Shown: in pieces, positions 33,900 to 44,895 of the stretch | Position numbering within the stretch: position 1 is the first letter of the stretch | Layout of the letters: the number at the start of each line of letters is the position of its first letter | Source of the DNA: Flaveria trinervia | Taxonomy: Eukaryota > Streptophyta > Magnoliopsida > Asterales > Asteraceae | DNA: 64,000 nucleotides | Assembly (NCBI GenBank): GCA_025506515.1 | Contig: CM046454.1 | Location: 31,112,465 to 31,176,464 of the forward strand | Direction: 5' to 3' | Program-made: the position numbers and the translations under genes | The notes under the pieces: model-generated | Database searches by the model: none | Seen by the model: the letters and a program-made list of their open reading frames with translations, nothing else | What the model was told of the DNA's origin: nothing

Positions 33900-35040
33900 A
33901 GCTAATCATGTGAATTTAGAGTCAAAACAAGACAACCAAAAGAGTTAAGAAAATCTATGTTTGGTTTTTCTGCCAAACATTAACTCATAAGGAGCTTTTA
34001 GTTTGTCTTTCACCAATACAGTACGATTCTAAATGAAACAAGCAGTTGATATGGCTTCATCCCGGAATGTGATAGGAATCATGGCATTAGCTAACATCAC
34101 TCGGGCTGCTTTAATCAATGTTTAGTTTTTCCTTTCTACAACTCCATTTTGTTGTGTAGTCTGAGGAGCACTAAACTGATGAGCTATCCCTTTTCCTGAA
34201 TAGAAACTGCCAACATTAGCATTTTTGAATTTTGTTCCATTATCACTTCTAATTATTTTACTTTTTGATCGAGTACGTTTTCTACTTTAGTGATAAACTC
34301 TTTAATAAATCAGTCGTTTTAGATTTTGCACGTAAAAAGAAAAACCAAGAAAATCGGTGTAGAGTCATCCATGATAACTAAACAATACGATTTCTTCCTA
34401 ATGCTCTGTACGCTTACAGGACCAAATAGATCCATGTGTAACATCTGTAACGGCTTTGAATTAGAATTTATTTGTTGATCTTATAAGACGATCTATGTTG
34501 TTTTCCCTTCAAACATGCTTTGCAGAGGTCTGATGTAGCGAACTTCTTTGAAGGAATCCAACTACATGATTTCATCCTGCTATTTTGTTCATGTTTTCAA
34601 AGTTCTAATGACCAAGAAGTCTCTGCCAAAGCTGGGTTTCATCATTTGATGCATGAGCAATGAGGCAAGTTGTTTTTATTGAAGGATCAACATGAGACAT
34701 ATCTAGTTTGAAGACATCTCTCTCTCCAATAGTTTTAACAACAATCCACTCCTTGCTATTCTGAAATCTTGGCTTTAAAATATAACAATAAGAATCATCA
34801 AATAAAGCAGAATATGATTATCGCATATTTGTGAAACACTTAAAAGATTAAAGTTCAATTGTTCACAGAAGCTGACTTTATAAAAACTTATAATTCCATT
34901 TGAATATCGTTTCTTCAGCGTTTATCTTTCCACCTGCATCTCCACGAAATGCTACATGAGTACCATCTTGAAGCAAGGCTTGATTGCCTATCATATGCTG
35001 GCTATACCCACTATCAACATACCATGTGTTTACTGGATCA
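33900..35040 (-). pseudogene. copia protease, pre-integrase and integrase of E5, degraded
   Basis: Minus-strand words in order: WYVDSGYSQHMIGNQALLQDG (protease DSG, about 34970-35030), WQRLLGH and a CxxC remnant (pre-integrase, about 34550-34640), the integrase second-Asp block RSDNGTKFKNANVGSFYSGKG (about 34190-34260), and ARVMLANAMIPITFRDEAISTACF (about 34040-34120). Frames change several times. 33190-33890 is a hydrophilic integrase-RT linker with no domain. Confidence 0.75.
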
Positions 35041-35319
35041 ATCTATGTTTGTTATCAAGCAATTGACAATTATATGAACTATGTAATCAACACAAAGAAA
35101 TATCAAAAAGTTCATAGAGTTTCTATGATATTAGTATGGATACAATGTGCATTTGAGAGAGAACTAGCAAAACATCTATTCCAAGTCTACCCTGCACAAA
35201 TACAAATAATCCTGTTTATACTAATAACAAGAAACAAAAGGACATATATTTACATAATAAGTCCCTACACAATGACAAAAACTAATCTAAAGTACGAAAT
35301 GCTAATCATTCTAGTGCTC

Positions 35320-36852
35320 CAACATTTACCAATACTAAAACATTACAGCTGAACAATTTTAAACCATTTCATATCATTATAACTGCTTTTGCAAAATAAT
35401 ACATCGTTGACATATTACAAAATATAACTCGTTGCATTGCATCACAAAACACATTATCGTTATACAAAATGGATGCCAACCAAAATAAGCCAAGTAGTCT
35501 CCCGTGCCATCCTAGGAACCACTACCTACCAATAGGAAGCACATAAAAGTCAATGTGCTGACTGAGTTCTAGTTTTGTAAAGCAAAATACTTTACTTTTG
35601 TTCAAAACGTTCTTTACTTTCATACGTGATCATACATCATTCTTACACAAAGATAATAGAATTATTATCTTTCATCATCATTCATTAATTTTCATTCATT
35701 CATCATCGTACGTCATCATTATCATTCGTTATCTTTCTTTCTGTATGTTACGTACATTCATCATTAACTTCTTTACATTCTGAACCAATGCCATGTGTTA
35801 TACACCCACCATCATGCATAAAGCGGGTACTGGGCCGAGGTTTATAAATAGACCCCCATACATTATGCTCGGTGGCCTGACACAGTACCGGGGTAAGCGA
35901 AAAGGGTCCCATACATATGGTCAATCACAATGATTAGACCCAAGTGTGCATCCTTCTGGGGTAGCTAACCCACACACCGTTAAGCTAAAACCTTTCATTG
36001 GGTGTGAACCTCCATACAAGACTTGCAAGACTTCTTTACATTCTTTCATTAATGCATGCATTCTTTAATTCATTGTGTTCCTCTTTTCATTACCTTCCAC
36101 TTTACGTTACATAATACTTCCATTTACTTTCATGATGATACCATGTAAAGCCATAAAAAATAAACATACATAACAAGGAACATAACAAAAAATAACCATG
36201 CATATGCATAATATCATCATACATGACATAATACATCATCCATCATCAAAAGTCAACTACATCTATGAACATCCAAAGGGAAAGCCTACATTTAGCATTT
36301 TCCCTAAAATTTCAGAAAAATATTCTAAGTGTTAGGCGTATGGGCACTACGCATGCGCATGGCCTTCTGGGCGCATGGGGAATACTTAGGCGCATGGGAA
36401 ACTTCTGGGCGCATGGGCACTATTTGGGCGCATGACCCAACACTTAATCATTCTGGTAAGATCTTAGGCGCATGGGCACTATGCAGGCGCTATGAGTGCC
36501 TGGGCGATGGACAATTTAGGCATTGGGACACTTAGCCAAATTCAGCCTATCCTAGGGCCATGGATACTATTGGGGGCATGGGTTTTGGTGCATGGTGAAA
36601 ACACTTAGGCATCTGGACAGTTAGGCGCATGGGCCATTGTTAGGTGCATGAGCAACTAATCACCTAAAATCATTCTAAATCAGTCCCAATCATCATTTCA
36701 ACATGTTGTAAGCTTACCTTTAACATTCTAAGCATCATAACACGAACATGGCATCATCAATACATCAAGAACACCCAAACTCATAACCTCTGTAATCACA
36801 CATACACACGCACATACGGGTGTAATACCCATATTATAAAAACATTCACACA
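35320..36852 (-). repeat. gypsy D 3' LTR, outer part (split by G4)
   Basis: Matches the 5' LTR (54375-55159) from about 35320, for example tttaaaccatttcatatcattataa and caaaatggatgccaaccaaaataagcc. The outermost 60 bases (tgtaaggctccg...) are missing at the left. It contains the AGGCGCATGGGCAC array at 36325-36660. It ends at the acaca target duplication of G4 (36848-36852). Confidence 0.85.
36325..36660 (-). repeat. AGGCGCATGGGCACTAT-type array inside gypsy D LTR
   Basis: About 15 imperfect units such as taggcgcatgggcactat, tgggcgcatgggcactattt and taggcgcatgggaaact. The unit is related to the array upstream of accessory ORF B (27870-28360), although the surrounding sequence is different. 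Confidence 0.82.
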
Positions 36853-37587
36853 TGAAGGGATCGAGATCTAGTTTGATCAATTAGATTAGGATTTGCAGCG
36901 GAATAGCACATGAATTAGACGAAATTCTAGCAAGAATAATATGAATATTCAATTAAACAGTAACAGTTATAGAGAGAGATTTTTCTGCAAAAAGAATGTT
37001 TTCATTCATGCACAAACTTCCCGTAGGGGAAATTAGGTCAACATTCCTTTATAAGGAATGTGACATCAGCTGACGTCACTTGATAGTGACATCTAACTGA
37101 TTTATACAAATAACTGAAAGTAAACTAAACTACTGAATATGTCCACAACAAATGAGGACACCTTTATTAAAAGCTAAGTATAAACTAACATTACAACTAC
37201 TGAAGTTATAACATCTGAAATATAAGAACTTCAGATGTTTACATAACATAAAACTACTGATTACAAACTATTGAAATGTAAACCATCACAACTACTGAAG
37301 AGAACTACTTCAGCTGTTGTGACAACTTCTGAGAACTTGATCTTCAGACTTTGTATTCAGACTTTGTCTTCAGCAGTTGTCTTCAGACTTTGTCTTCAGT
37401 CTTTGTCTTCAGCAGTTGTCTTTAGACTTTGTCTTTAGACTTGTCTTCAGAAGTTGTCTTCAGACTTTGTCTTCAGTAGTTGTCTTCAGACTTTGTCTTC
37501 AGCTGTTATAGATCACTTCAGTTGTTTTGATGTCTATGGGACTTAATAGTTTTTCTGATCTGTCTTATTGGTTCTTTTGGTCCAACA
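36853..37587 (-). repeat. 3' LTR of G4 (735 bp)
   Basis: Starts tgaagggatcgagatc and ends gttcttttggtccaaca. The palindrome TGACGTCA is at 37071-37078 next to a TATAAAGG-type box. The CTTCAGACTTTGT array (about 37344-37512) is much shorter than in the 5' LTR (48551-48880), which explains most of the 157-bp length difference. Confidence 0.92.
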
Positions 37588-37602
37588 AACTCCCCCTGAA
37601 CC
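37588..37602 (-). other. polypurine tract of G4
   Basis: The minus strand reads GGTTCAGGGGGAGTT directly before the 3' LTR. Confidence 0.8.
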
Positions 37603-37659
37603 AATGCAGCCAAAACCTTTAAAATATTGAGGTCCCTCTTATTGGCAGAAACAAAATCT

Positions 37660-40600
37660 GGATCGGCTTAGAATTCTTCAATATAAGCTTAGGCAGGGGG
37701 AAGAGATTCAGAAGGTTTGATTGGCAAAGGATGAATGAGAACTCTGTCTTGGGGAATTGGACACAGAGCTGTTACCCCATCCATGAAACCTACTTCCCAA
37801 TGATGAGTCTATAAGACTCTCTAACATAGGCCTCAAGGAAAACAACTTGTTCTTCCATTGTGAGTTCTTCAACTCCACTTTCAAAGAAAACTCAGGCCCA
37901 TAGTACTCAGATAAGTACTTAATACTTTCCTTTTTGCACTCCACAGTTTGTTATCTCTCTATATGCAACCTCATCAGGATGAGTGCCTTCAAGCAATAAC
38001 TGAGCTCATTTCTTCTTATTTCTTCAAGCTTCTTGTAGATTACCCTTCTTTACCATTTTGTTTTCTAGTAAGTTTGTGGAGTCATCTTAGACTTGTAAGC
38101 TCTTTGAAGTCATCAAGGATTTCCTAGGGTGACACTACAAATGGCCAGCATTATCATAGTATCTACAATCTTCTTTACTTGGCCATTGTATCTGCTTGAA
38201 TCTTCATTTTGTGAATTCTATCACATACTCTGGGGTCAGGCCAAATTCTCACTCTCTCTTTCTGATATTGGAATGTAATCTGAGAGCATTCAACCTCTGA
38301 GCATTTTTCTTCATAGCTTGTATGGATGAAGACTTAGGAAACTCTTTATCAATCATCCTTAACAATTGCTCATCATGTTTTTGTGCTGTTTGTTCTCTTC
38401 AAGTTTACTTTTACCATTTCCTTTGAAAGTCAGGTGTGATTGTTATTGGTTGACTCCTAGGCTCAGGCATTTTATTTTTGAACAGCAGAGAGTGGCAGAC
38501 TATCATCCCTCATCATCTTCTTCTTCTTCCATCCTCAACACCCTTCTCTTCCTCTTAGGTGCATCATTGGTAATGGGTTCAGTAGGTTTCTTAGGTAAAG
38601 GAGTTGGTTTTTGAAGAGTTGTGAAGGTGGTTGTTTGGGTTTGGGTGATAGTGCAGCTGCTCTAGCATCTTGATGTGAGTGAAGCTTTGATATTTTGCCA
38701 TATCAATCCTTTTCCCAGCACCAGCTTCATCAAGAGCTTCTATGATCAAACCTTTGTTAAATACTTCAAAGAACAGATTCTGGTGGTTATCTCCAAAATA
38801 CTGTCTCTGGACCATGATTTACTTCAATGATTGACCTTCCAATGTTTTCATATAAATCTTGCTTTGCCATAGTTTCCAGCCTTTCCTCTTTCTTTCTCAC
38901 TCCAACTTGCACATCTTTGTTCAATTTCTTGAATCTCTAACCTCCTGATCTCAGAGTCAAGTTTGGCAGTGTCAAATCCTTGTCTGAAGAGTTGATCAAT
39001 AATCTTATCCATAGACCTGCTATGTTGCTCATCAGCTTCTTTGATCAATTCTTCTAACTTTTTCTCAGTCTTTTCAGATCCTTCAGAGCTTTTCTTCCTC
39101 TTATAGGTGATCATTTCCTTTTCTTTCTCTCTTTTTCTGCTTCCTCTTCAGCTTTTTTTCTTTTGTCTACTTTCACTGACTTAGACTCCCCCTTTTGGGT
39201 GCATGGGTTCAGGGGTGGAATGTCTAAAGTCTCTTAGAAACAGCAGCATCAACTAAAGATTGAAGATTTGAGGAAAGCCTCTCATCAATGGCTTGATGTA
39301 TAGTGTTTGTATTGTGGAATGATGAGAGGTAAGGATTTTGAAAGGCAGCAAGCATTTGCTCAGAGGGTTCTGTCCTGAGAAATGGCACCTGAAGCGAGGC
39401 TGGTGGCAAATTTGTTTGAGAGTGGCTCAGTGTTTGGGATAGTTTCAGGAGAAACTTGCCATCTGTGGGTGAATGTGGGCAGATGGACTTGATTCTTGTG
39501 GCATTTTGGCAAGCAGTTCTTGTAGTCTGCATACCTCAGTCTCAAGAATAGTATTTTGGGCTAGAACATCAAAGAAAAAGCCCAGTCATCATTAGTCTGT
39601 GCTGAATCAGCTGACCTCCTGATGAAATCAGGATGAACATGTGCTGAGTGTAGATCAGTATTCACATGTGCCCCTATTTCTCTGAACTGGGGACTTCCTG
39701 CCTCAGGATGATGTCCTTCATTTGGCAGTGCCTCTGGTGAGGACTTAGAAATGATACCATCTTCATCCTGATCATGTGCTGAACAAGGAGAAGAGGCAGC
39801 CTCACCAGATTTTCTAATCTCCTCCTCTACACAGGGAGATTGAGCTCTGTAATCCCGGCTGTGGTTTATTAGCTACATTATAATCCTCTCCCTCATTGTT
39901 GAGGTTTCCCAGTGGTAAATGTTTCTGGGGAGGGTAGGGAATGTAGTTGAATCAGCACTTGTGCAATAACCACAGTTGGGCTTGTAGGGGTGGCTTCAGT
40001 GGGAGATAGGTGAAAGGATTGCACCTGGGGTGAATGGTGCTCTTCAATGGCAATCTCTCAAGTGAGAGAGATTCAGTAATGTGGTTTCCCTTTTTTGGTT
40101 GCATCAGGATCCTGTTGAGAGATACCTGAGCGGTTTCAGCTGGTAGAGTCCTGGAAACTACAGGGGGATTACTACCCATAGTTTCAACCTGCCTTTGTGT
40201 TGCAGGGGCATCATCAGGGGACTCAACTCCCTGAGTAGCCTTTTTGGTTTGTTTGGAATGAGGTTTGGAGGGGACTTTGGATCTTGAGGATGAGGCTGGG
40301 GTACCTTCTGCTTGGGTTTTAGCAGTTTGGCAGCCTCTTTGAGTGTGGTCAGAGTTGTGCCTGGAGTATACCTCTGGCAAAACTACCACAGCAGGGACTC
40401 CAAGGCCAACAGGGCCATCAGATTGTAACTAATTCATGATCATGGCCATAAGAAACCTTGGATATAATAGCCATCTGTTAGCTACAGGTTTCATTGCCAG
40501 ATCTTTAATTCTAAAAATATAATTTCAGAAAAATTTAAGCTTTGATGTTCAAGAATAGAATACAATACCTGCTGCCACCTGGATGACATTTGATCCCATG

Positions 40601-41032
40601 AAGAGGTTTTGGGGGCAAGGCAAACATTGATCATGTGAAGATTAGGCGTTCAGGCATCATGAAAGTGCTTTTTTAGAATGGTTGTAGCACTTAGGTTGCC
40701 CTCATATCCATGTTTATGAATGAGAGATCAATGGTGCCCTTCGGGTATTTGGTGACAAAGGTAGCATTCATATATACGTTTGGCGAAGATAGCAGAGTGA
40801 CTACCACCTTCTTTTTGGTTACAAATGACTGAGAGTGATCGCGACATCATTCTCACCAGTATGATGGTAACATTTGTCCAGAATTGACGAGAGAGTCGGA
40901 TAGATGGTGGGATTCAGAAGAAAAGCAGTTCGATACGAATCAGCCATAACAATCATCAAACTTAGTCCAAAAGGTCGATTTTGTGAAGTAGGCAACACAG
41001 TTGTGTTGATGTTTGATTTGCATGGTCGCCAT
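37660..41032 (-). pseudogene. accessory ORF of copia G4, between RNase H and 3' LTR
   Basis: The start MATMQIKHQHNCVAYFTKS at 41032 parallels KHNVTAFL of B and KHNICAHLD of A1 and C. The N-terminal domain follows with stops. Its end has WLLYPRFLMAMIMNQL (about 40425-40490), the YPRF motif shared by all copies. Next is a Ser/Lys/Thr-rich segment with SSSRSKVPSKPHSKQTKKATQ-type basic clusters (40200-40330), then a long low-complexity part with several stops. A coiled coil lies at 38848-39114 (EKKLEELIKEADEQHS, SEIRRLEIQEIEQRC), and the C-terminal part includes YLSEYYGPEFSLKVELKNSQW (37708-37944). The position downstream of RNase H and on the sense strand is direct evidence that this ORF type belongs to copia elements. 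The function is unknown. Confidence 0.72.
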
Positions 41033-41083
41033 AATGGGAGATGAACGTTCGGAAATCGATTTATGAAAAGTTTGAAGTTAGGG

Positions 41084-41600
41084 TTAGGTATTATAGGTTA
41101 TGAAACGGCTGAAAGAAAAGCTGAAAGTTTTGGTGTTAGTCATCAGTTGTTAGAAAAGGACTGAAGACATGGTTTTAACTTTCAGATGTTGTAACAACTG
41201 AAGACTTGGTGTTTGTCATCAGTAGTTGAAAACTACTGAAGACTTGGTTTTCGCTTCAGTTGTTTTGAAATGAAACAGCAGTTGTTTGAAACAATTGAAG
41301 AATAAAATTACTCATCAGTTGTTGTCGTCAATTCACATATCTCAGTTGTTTCATTTGACCTTAACACTTACTTAGCAGATTATCTGATTTTCAGATGTTT
41401 CATTGGTCATCAGTACTTATCTGTTAGAACAGACGTCAATAGTTGTAACCACTTCAGTACTTTGCAACAGATAAAGTACTTCAGTACTTTAAGAATTTAG
41501 TCTTTAGTATTATGAAAAACTGCTGAAGATAAAATAGCTTCAGTACCAATTGTTCAGCTGTACACTGATGCTCATCAGTACTTGGGAGCTGAGATCATCA
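41084..41600 (-). repeat. CTGAAG-type array and TATA-like box upstream of the G4 accessory ORF
   Basis: Between RNase H and the accessory ORF lie many ctgaag/cttcag/cagtagttg units of the kind that fill family G LTRs. At 41090-41095 the minus strand reads CCTATAATACC, a TATA-like box about 58 bases before the ATG at 41032. The layout repeats that of A1 and B with a different repeat unit. Confidence 0.7.
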
Positions 41601-41639
41601 GTAGTTGTCAAGTTATTCAAGCTCCAGCATACCAAGCCT

Positions 41640-43180
41640 TAGCACAAGATTTTGAAAAGTTGCACTGTCCAAAGGCTTAGTAAATATATCTGCAAGCTCA
41701 TCAGCACTAGGAACAAACTTTGGATCAATCAGACCTTTTTCATACAATCCCTGATAAAATGATGTCTGATCTCAATATGTTTGGTCCTAGAATGCTGGAC
41801 AGGATTCTTAAACAATACAAATAGAGCGAAGCACTGTCCATCAGTAAAGGAGTCTTAGTCTCTGTAATGTCATAATCCAGTAATTGATTCTGAAGCCAGA
41901 GTACCTAAGATGTACAACTTGCAGCAACAATGTACTCTGCTTCAGCAGTGGATGTAGAACAGAGTTTGTTCTTACTCTGCCAAGAAACTAAACAGTTTCC
42001 CTATAAATTGGCATCCACCAGAGGTTCATTTCTGGTTAATTTACACCCTGCATAGTCACTATCAGAGAAAAGCAACTAATTTGCAAGAGTGCCCAGTGGA
42101 ATACCAAAGTCCTAGAGATTGAGTTCCTTGCAAATATCTAAAGATCCTTTTGACTGCAATCATATGGGATACTTTAGGTGCCACCCTGAAATCTAGCACA
42201 GACACAATTGCAAACATAATGTATGGTCTAGAAGCTGTAAGGTACATCAAGGAACCAATCATACATCTGTAAAGAGTTTCATCAACTCTTTACCTTTCTG
42301 ATCAGCATCCAGTCTTGTGGTGTTGCACATGGGAGTAGAACAGGCTTATAGTTTGTAAATCAAACTTTTTAGCAAATCCTTTGTATATTTTGACTGATGA
42401 ATGAAAGTTCCATCAGCCTTTTGTTTGATTTCCAACCCCATGAATAACTGTAATCTCCCATGGCACTCGTTTGAAACTTTTGTTGCATCAACTTAGTAAA
42501 GGCATCACACAACTGTGGATCAGAGGATGCAAAAATATATATCATCACATAAATTTGAACAAGGAGTTTATGCAAGCCTACTTTTTAATGAACAAGGTTT
42601 TATCTATGGAGCCTCTATGAAATTATTTTGAAGAAGAAAAATTTGGGACAGTGTTTCATACCAGGCTCTAGGTGCTTGTTTTGCCCATAAAGAGCCTTAT
42701 CAAGCTTATACACCCAATCTGGATGTTTATGGTCTTCAAAACCTGGTGGTTTGGCACACATAAACTTTTTTTATTTTACCATATAGAAGCACTTTTGACA
42801 TCCATTTGAAAAACTTTGAGATTATGAAAGGCAGCATAAGCTAAAAAACAATCTGATTGCTTCCAGTCTAGCTACAGGGGCAAAGGTTTCATCATAATCA
42901 AACCTTCTTCTTGTGAAAACCCCTGTACAACCAGTCTGGCCTTGTTCTTGACAATTTGGCCTTTTTCATCAGTTTTATTCCTAAACACCCATTTAGTGCC
43001 TATGGCACACTTACCTTGGGGAGAGGAACCAATTCCCACACTTGCTACTTTTGAAACTGAAAAAGCTCAAGTTGCATAGCTTCAACCCATCCATTGTCTC
43101 TTAATGCAATATGATAATTCTTTGGCTCTTGCTGACTGATGAAGAGAGCATAGAAGCAAATGTTGGACAATTGATTTCTG
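41640..43180 (-). pseudogene. copia reverse transcriptase and RNase H of G4
   Basis: Minus-strand landmarks: AIGTKWVFRNKTDEKGQIVKN and ARLVVQGFSQEEG (about 42880-43005), FQMDVKSA (about 42790), SLMYLTASRPYIMFA (42180-42262), FRYLQGTQSLGLWY and YAGCK, then the RNase H words LVSWQSKNKLCSTSTAEAEY (about 41930-41990). The middle of RT is broken by stops, and the YVDD block is not intact. These enzymes copy element RNA to DNA and degrade the RNA; here they are inactive. Confidence 0.82.
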
Positions 43181-43229
43181 GTTGAAACACCAGCATTGAT
43201 GTCACCAATGATCTGAGACATGGGATGAT

Positions 43230-44263
43230 TCTTCAGTTCTTGATACTCAATGATCTGTGCAAGTGTTGTAGGTGATCAGCAGCAACAGATGGTGATCCAG
43301 ATTCTTGAAACCTAGAATGAGATGACAATTCAAATAAAGTAGAGGATTCAGAGATCTCATCAGCATTTTTGTGGATGGAACTGCTGAAGCTACAGGAACA
43401 TGAAGTTTAGTAGACTCAGGCAGTTGATCACTAAAACTTGCATTTATACCAATAGATGGATAACAGGTTGCAGAAGATGATGGATTCATAGAACCTGCAA
43501 CATTTGGAGACTGATAAGGAACATATTGCAGTATGTCCACATCAATAACAACTTCACAGGGTTTTGTGTGGATTTTCTCCTTTGGAGATTCATTAACCTT
43601 TACATGCAAGGTTTCTTCTACAATCTTTGATCTGCAATTAAAAACTATATATGCCTTACAAGTAGAGAATACCCAACAAAGTACCCTGCATCCACCTTTG
43701 ATTCAAACTTCTGAAGTGGATCCTTTGTGTTAAGAATATAACAGGGACAACCAAATGCTCTAAAGAAGGAAATCAGAGGAGCCAAATGATGTAACACTTC
43801 ATAAGGAGTCTTCATCAACCTTTGATTTACCAATACTCTATTTTGCACATAACAAGCTGTGTTAACAGCTTCAGCCTAAAAGGTTAGTGGCAAACCAGAA
43901 TCAACCAACATTGACCTTGCAGCTTCAATAAGGGTCCCGTTCTTTCTCTCCACCACTCCATTTTGCTCAGGAGTTCTTGGAATGCTAAACTGCCTCTTGA
44001 TTCCCTTAGAGAAATAGAATTCATCAAGTGTGTGATTTCTAAATTCTGTGCCATTATCACTCCTCACACTTGACAGAAAGAGAATACTGCTTTTCCACAT
44101 GCAACACAAAGTAGATGATAATTTGACCAGCCTCATCTTTTGAATGTAAGAAGAAAGTCCATACAAATCTAGAATAATCATCCACAATTACCGGACAGTA
44201 TTTTTTCTTTGCCATGCTCATCACTCTTACTGGACCAAAAAGATCCAGATGCAGTAATTGCAA
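43230..44263 (-). pseudogene. copia integrase of G4, frameshifted
   Basis: The piece 44057-44263 has LLHLDLFGPVRV (first Asp) and VDDYSRFVW. The piece 43876-44187 has RSDNGTEF followed, 35 residues after the Asp, by the catalytic Glu in NGVVERKNGTLIEAARSM. The D-x35-E triad is thus present but split by a frameshift. 43645-43848 is the C-terminal NRVLVNQRLMKTPYE part, and 43247-43609 is the linker to RT. Confidence 0.85.
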
Positions 44264-44399
44264 GCAGGGAGTGGACTTTGGTTCTTCTATTGGAGGGAAT
44301 GATACTTTATGTTGCTTTCCTTTTAAACAAGTAGAGCAATTAGCATCACATTTGAACTCCTTAATGGCAGACCTCTCAGCTGGTTCATGTTTCTAAGAT

Positions 44400-44880
44400 T
44401 CACATGACCAAGCCTTCTGTGTCAAAGCTTAGATTCCTGAGGAGAGGCCTTGGAGAACAGACATGGATGGCCTTTTAGATCAATTTTCTTTGATAAGTCT
44501 AAGGCATATACTCTTCCAATCCTGTTGGCTTTTAGGAGATTATGTTCATCCAATATCTTGTCAATCATATTCAAAACATTGAAAGATAGAATTCGATAGT
44601 TTTGACTGGTGAAAAGTGCAACATGCCCTTTATCACACATTTGACTAACACTTAAAAAATTGTACTTGAGATTCTCCACATGGTTGACATCATCAAACCT
44701 TATTTCACCATTTGAAACAAAGCCTTTGCAGATGATTTAACCCTTATCATCATTACCAAAAGATACAAATCCCTTCTTTCCTTGAGAGTAGTCATGAAGA
44801 AGAGACCTGCTCCCAGTCATATGCATAGATCCTCCATTGTCCACATACCAGATGCTTCTATGGCATGTTGAAGTACCCTG
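44400..44880 (-). pseudogene. copia protease and pre-integrase of G4
   Basis: The minus strand reads WYVDNGGSMHMTGSRSLLHD at about 44815-44860, so the catalytic DGG/DSG has become DNG. FVSFGNDDKG and a stop follow, then VSQMCDKGHVALF and the Leu/Lys-rich segment (44422-44679). The pre-integrase HHCC region (H...H...CxxC) continues to about 44300, where CDANCSTCLKG is read. Confidence 0.75.
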
Positions 44881-44895
44881 CATATATCACAACAA

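Larger units (their letters stand above)
30111..35319 (-). mobile_element. eroded Ty1/copia element E5, minus strand, 5' part lost
   Basis: From right to left: protease, pre-integrase, integrase, a linker, reverse transcriptase and RNase H (to 31700). About 1.2 kb of non-coding sequence with many stops follows, then a polypurine tract (minus strand AGGGGGAGT at about 30404-30416). Gag and 5' LTR are absent: the gypsy D LTR begins at about 35320. The stretch 35040-35319 shows no recognisable domain. Stops occur throughout, so this is an old copy. Confidence 0.8.

Noticed and set aside
35040..35319. Plus-strand open frame of 122 codons (34984-35352)
   Set aside because: Starts opposite the E5 protease and continues into AT-rich DNA and the gypsy LTR; composition and position indicate chance.
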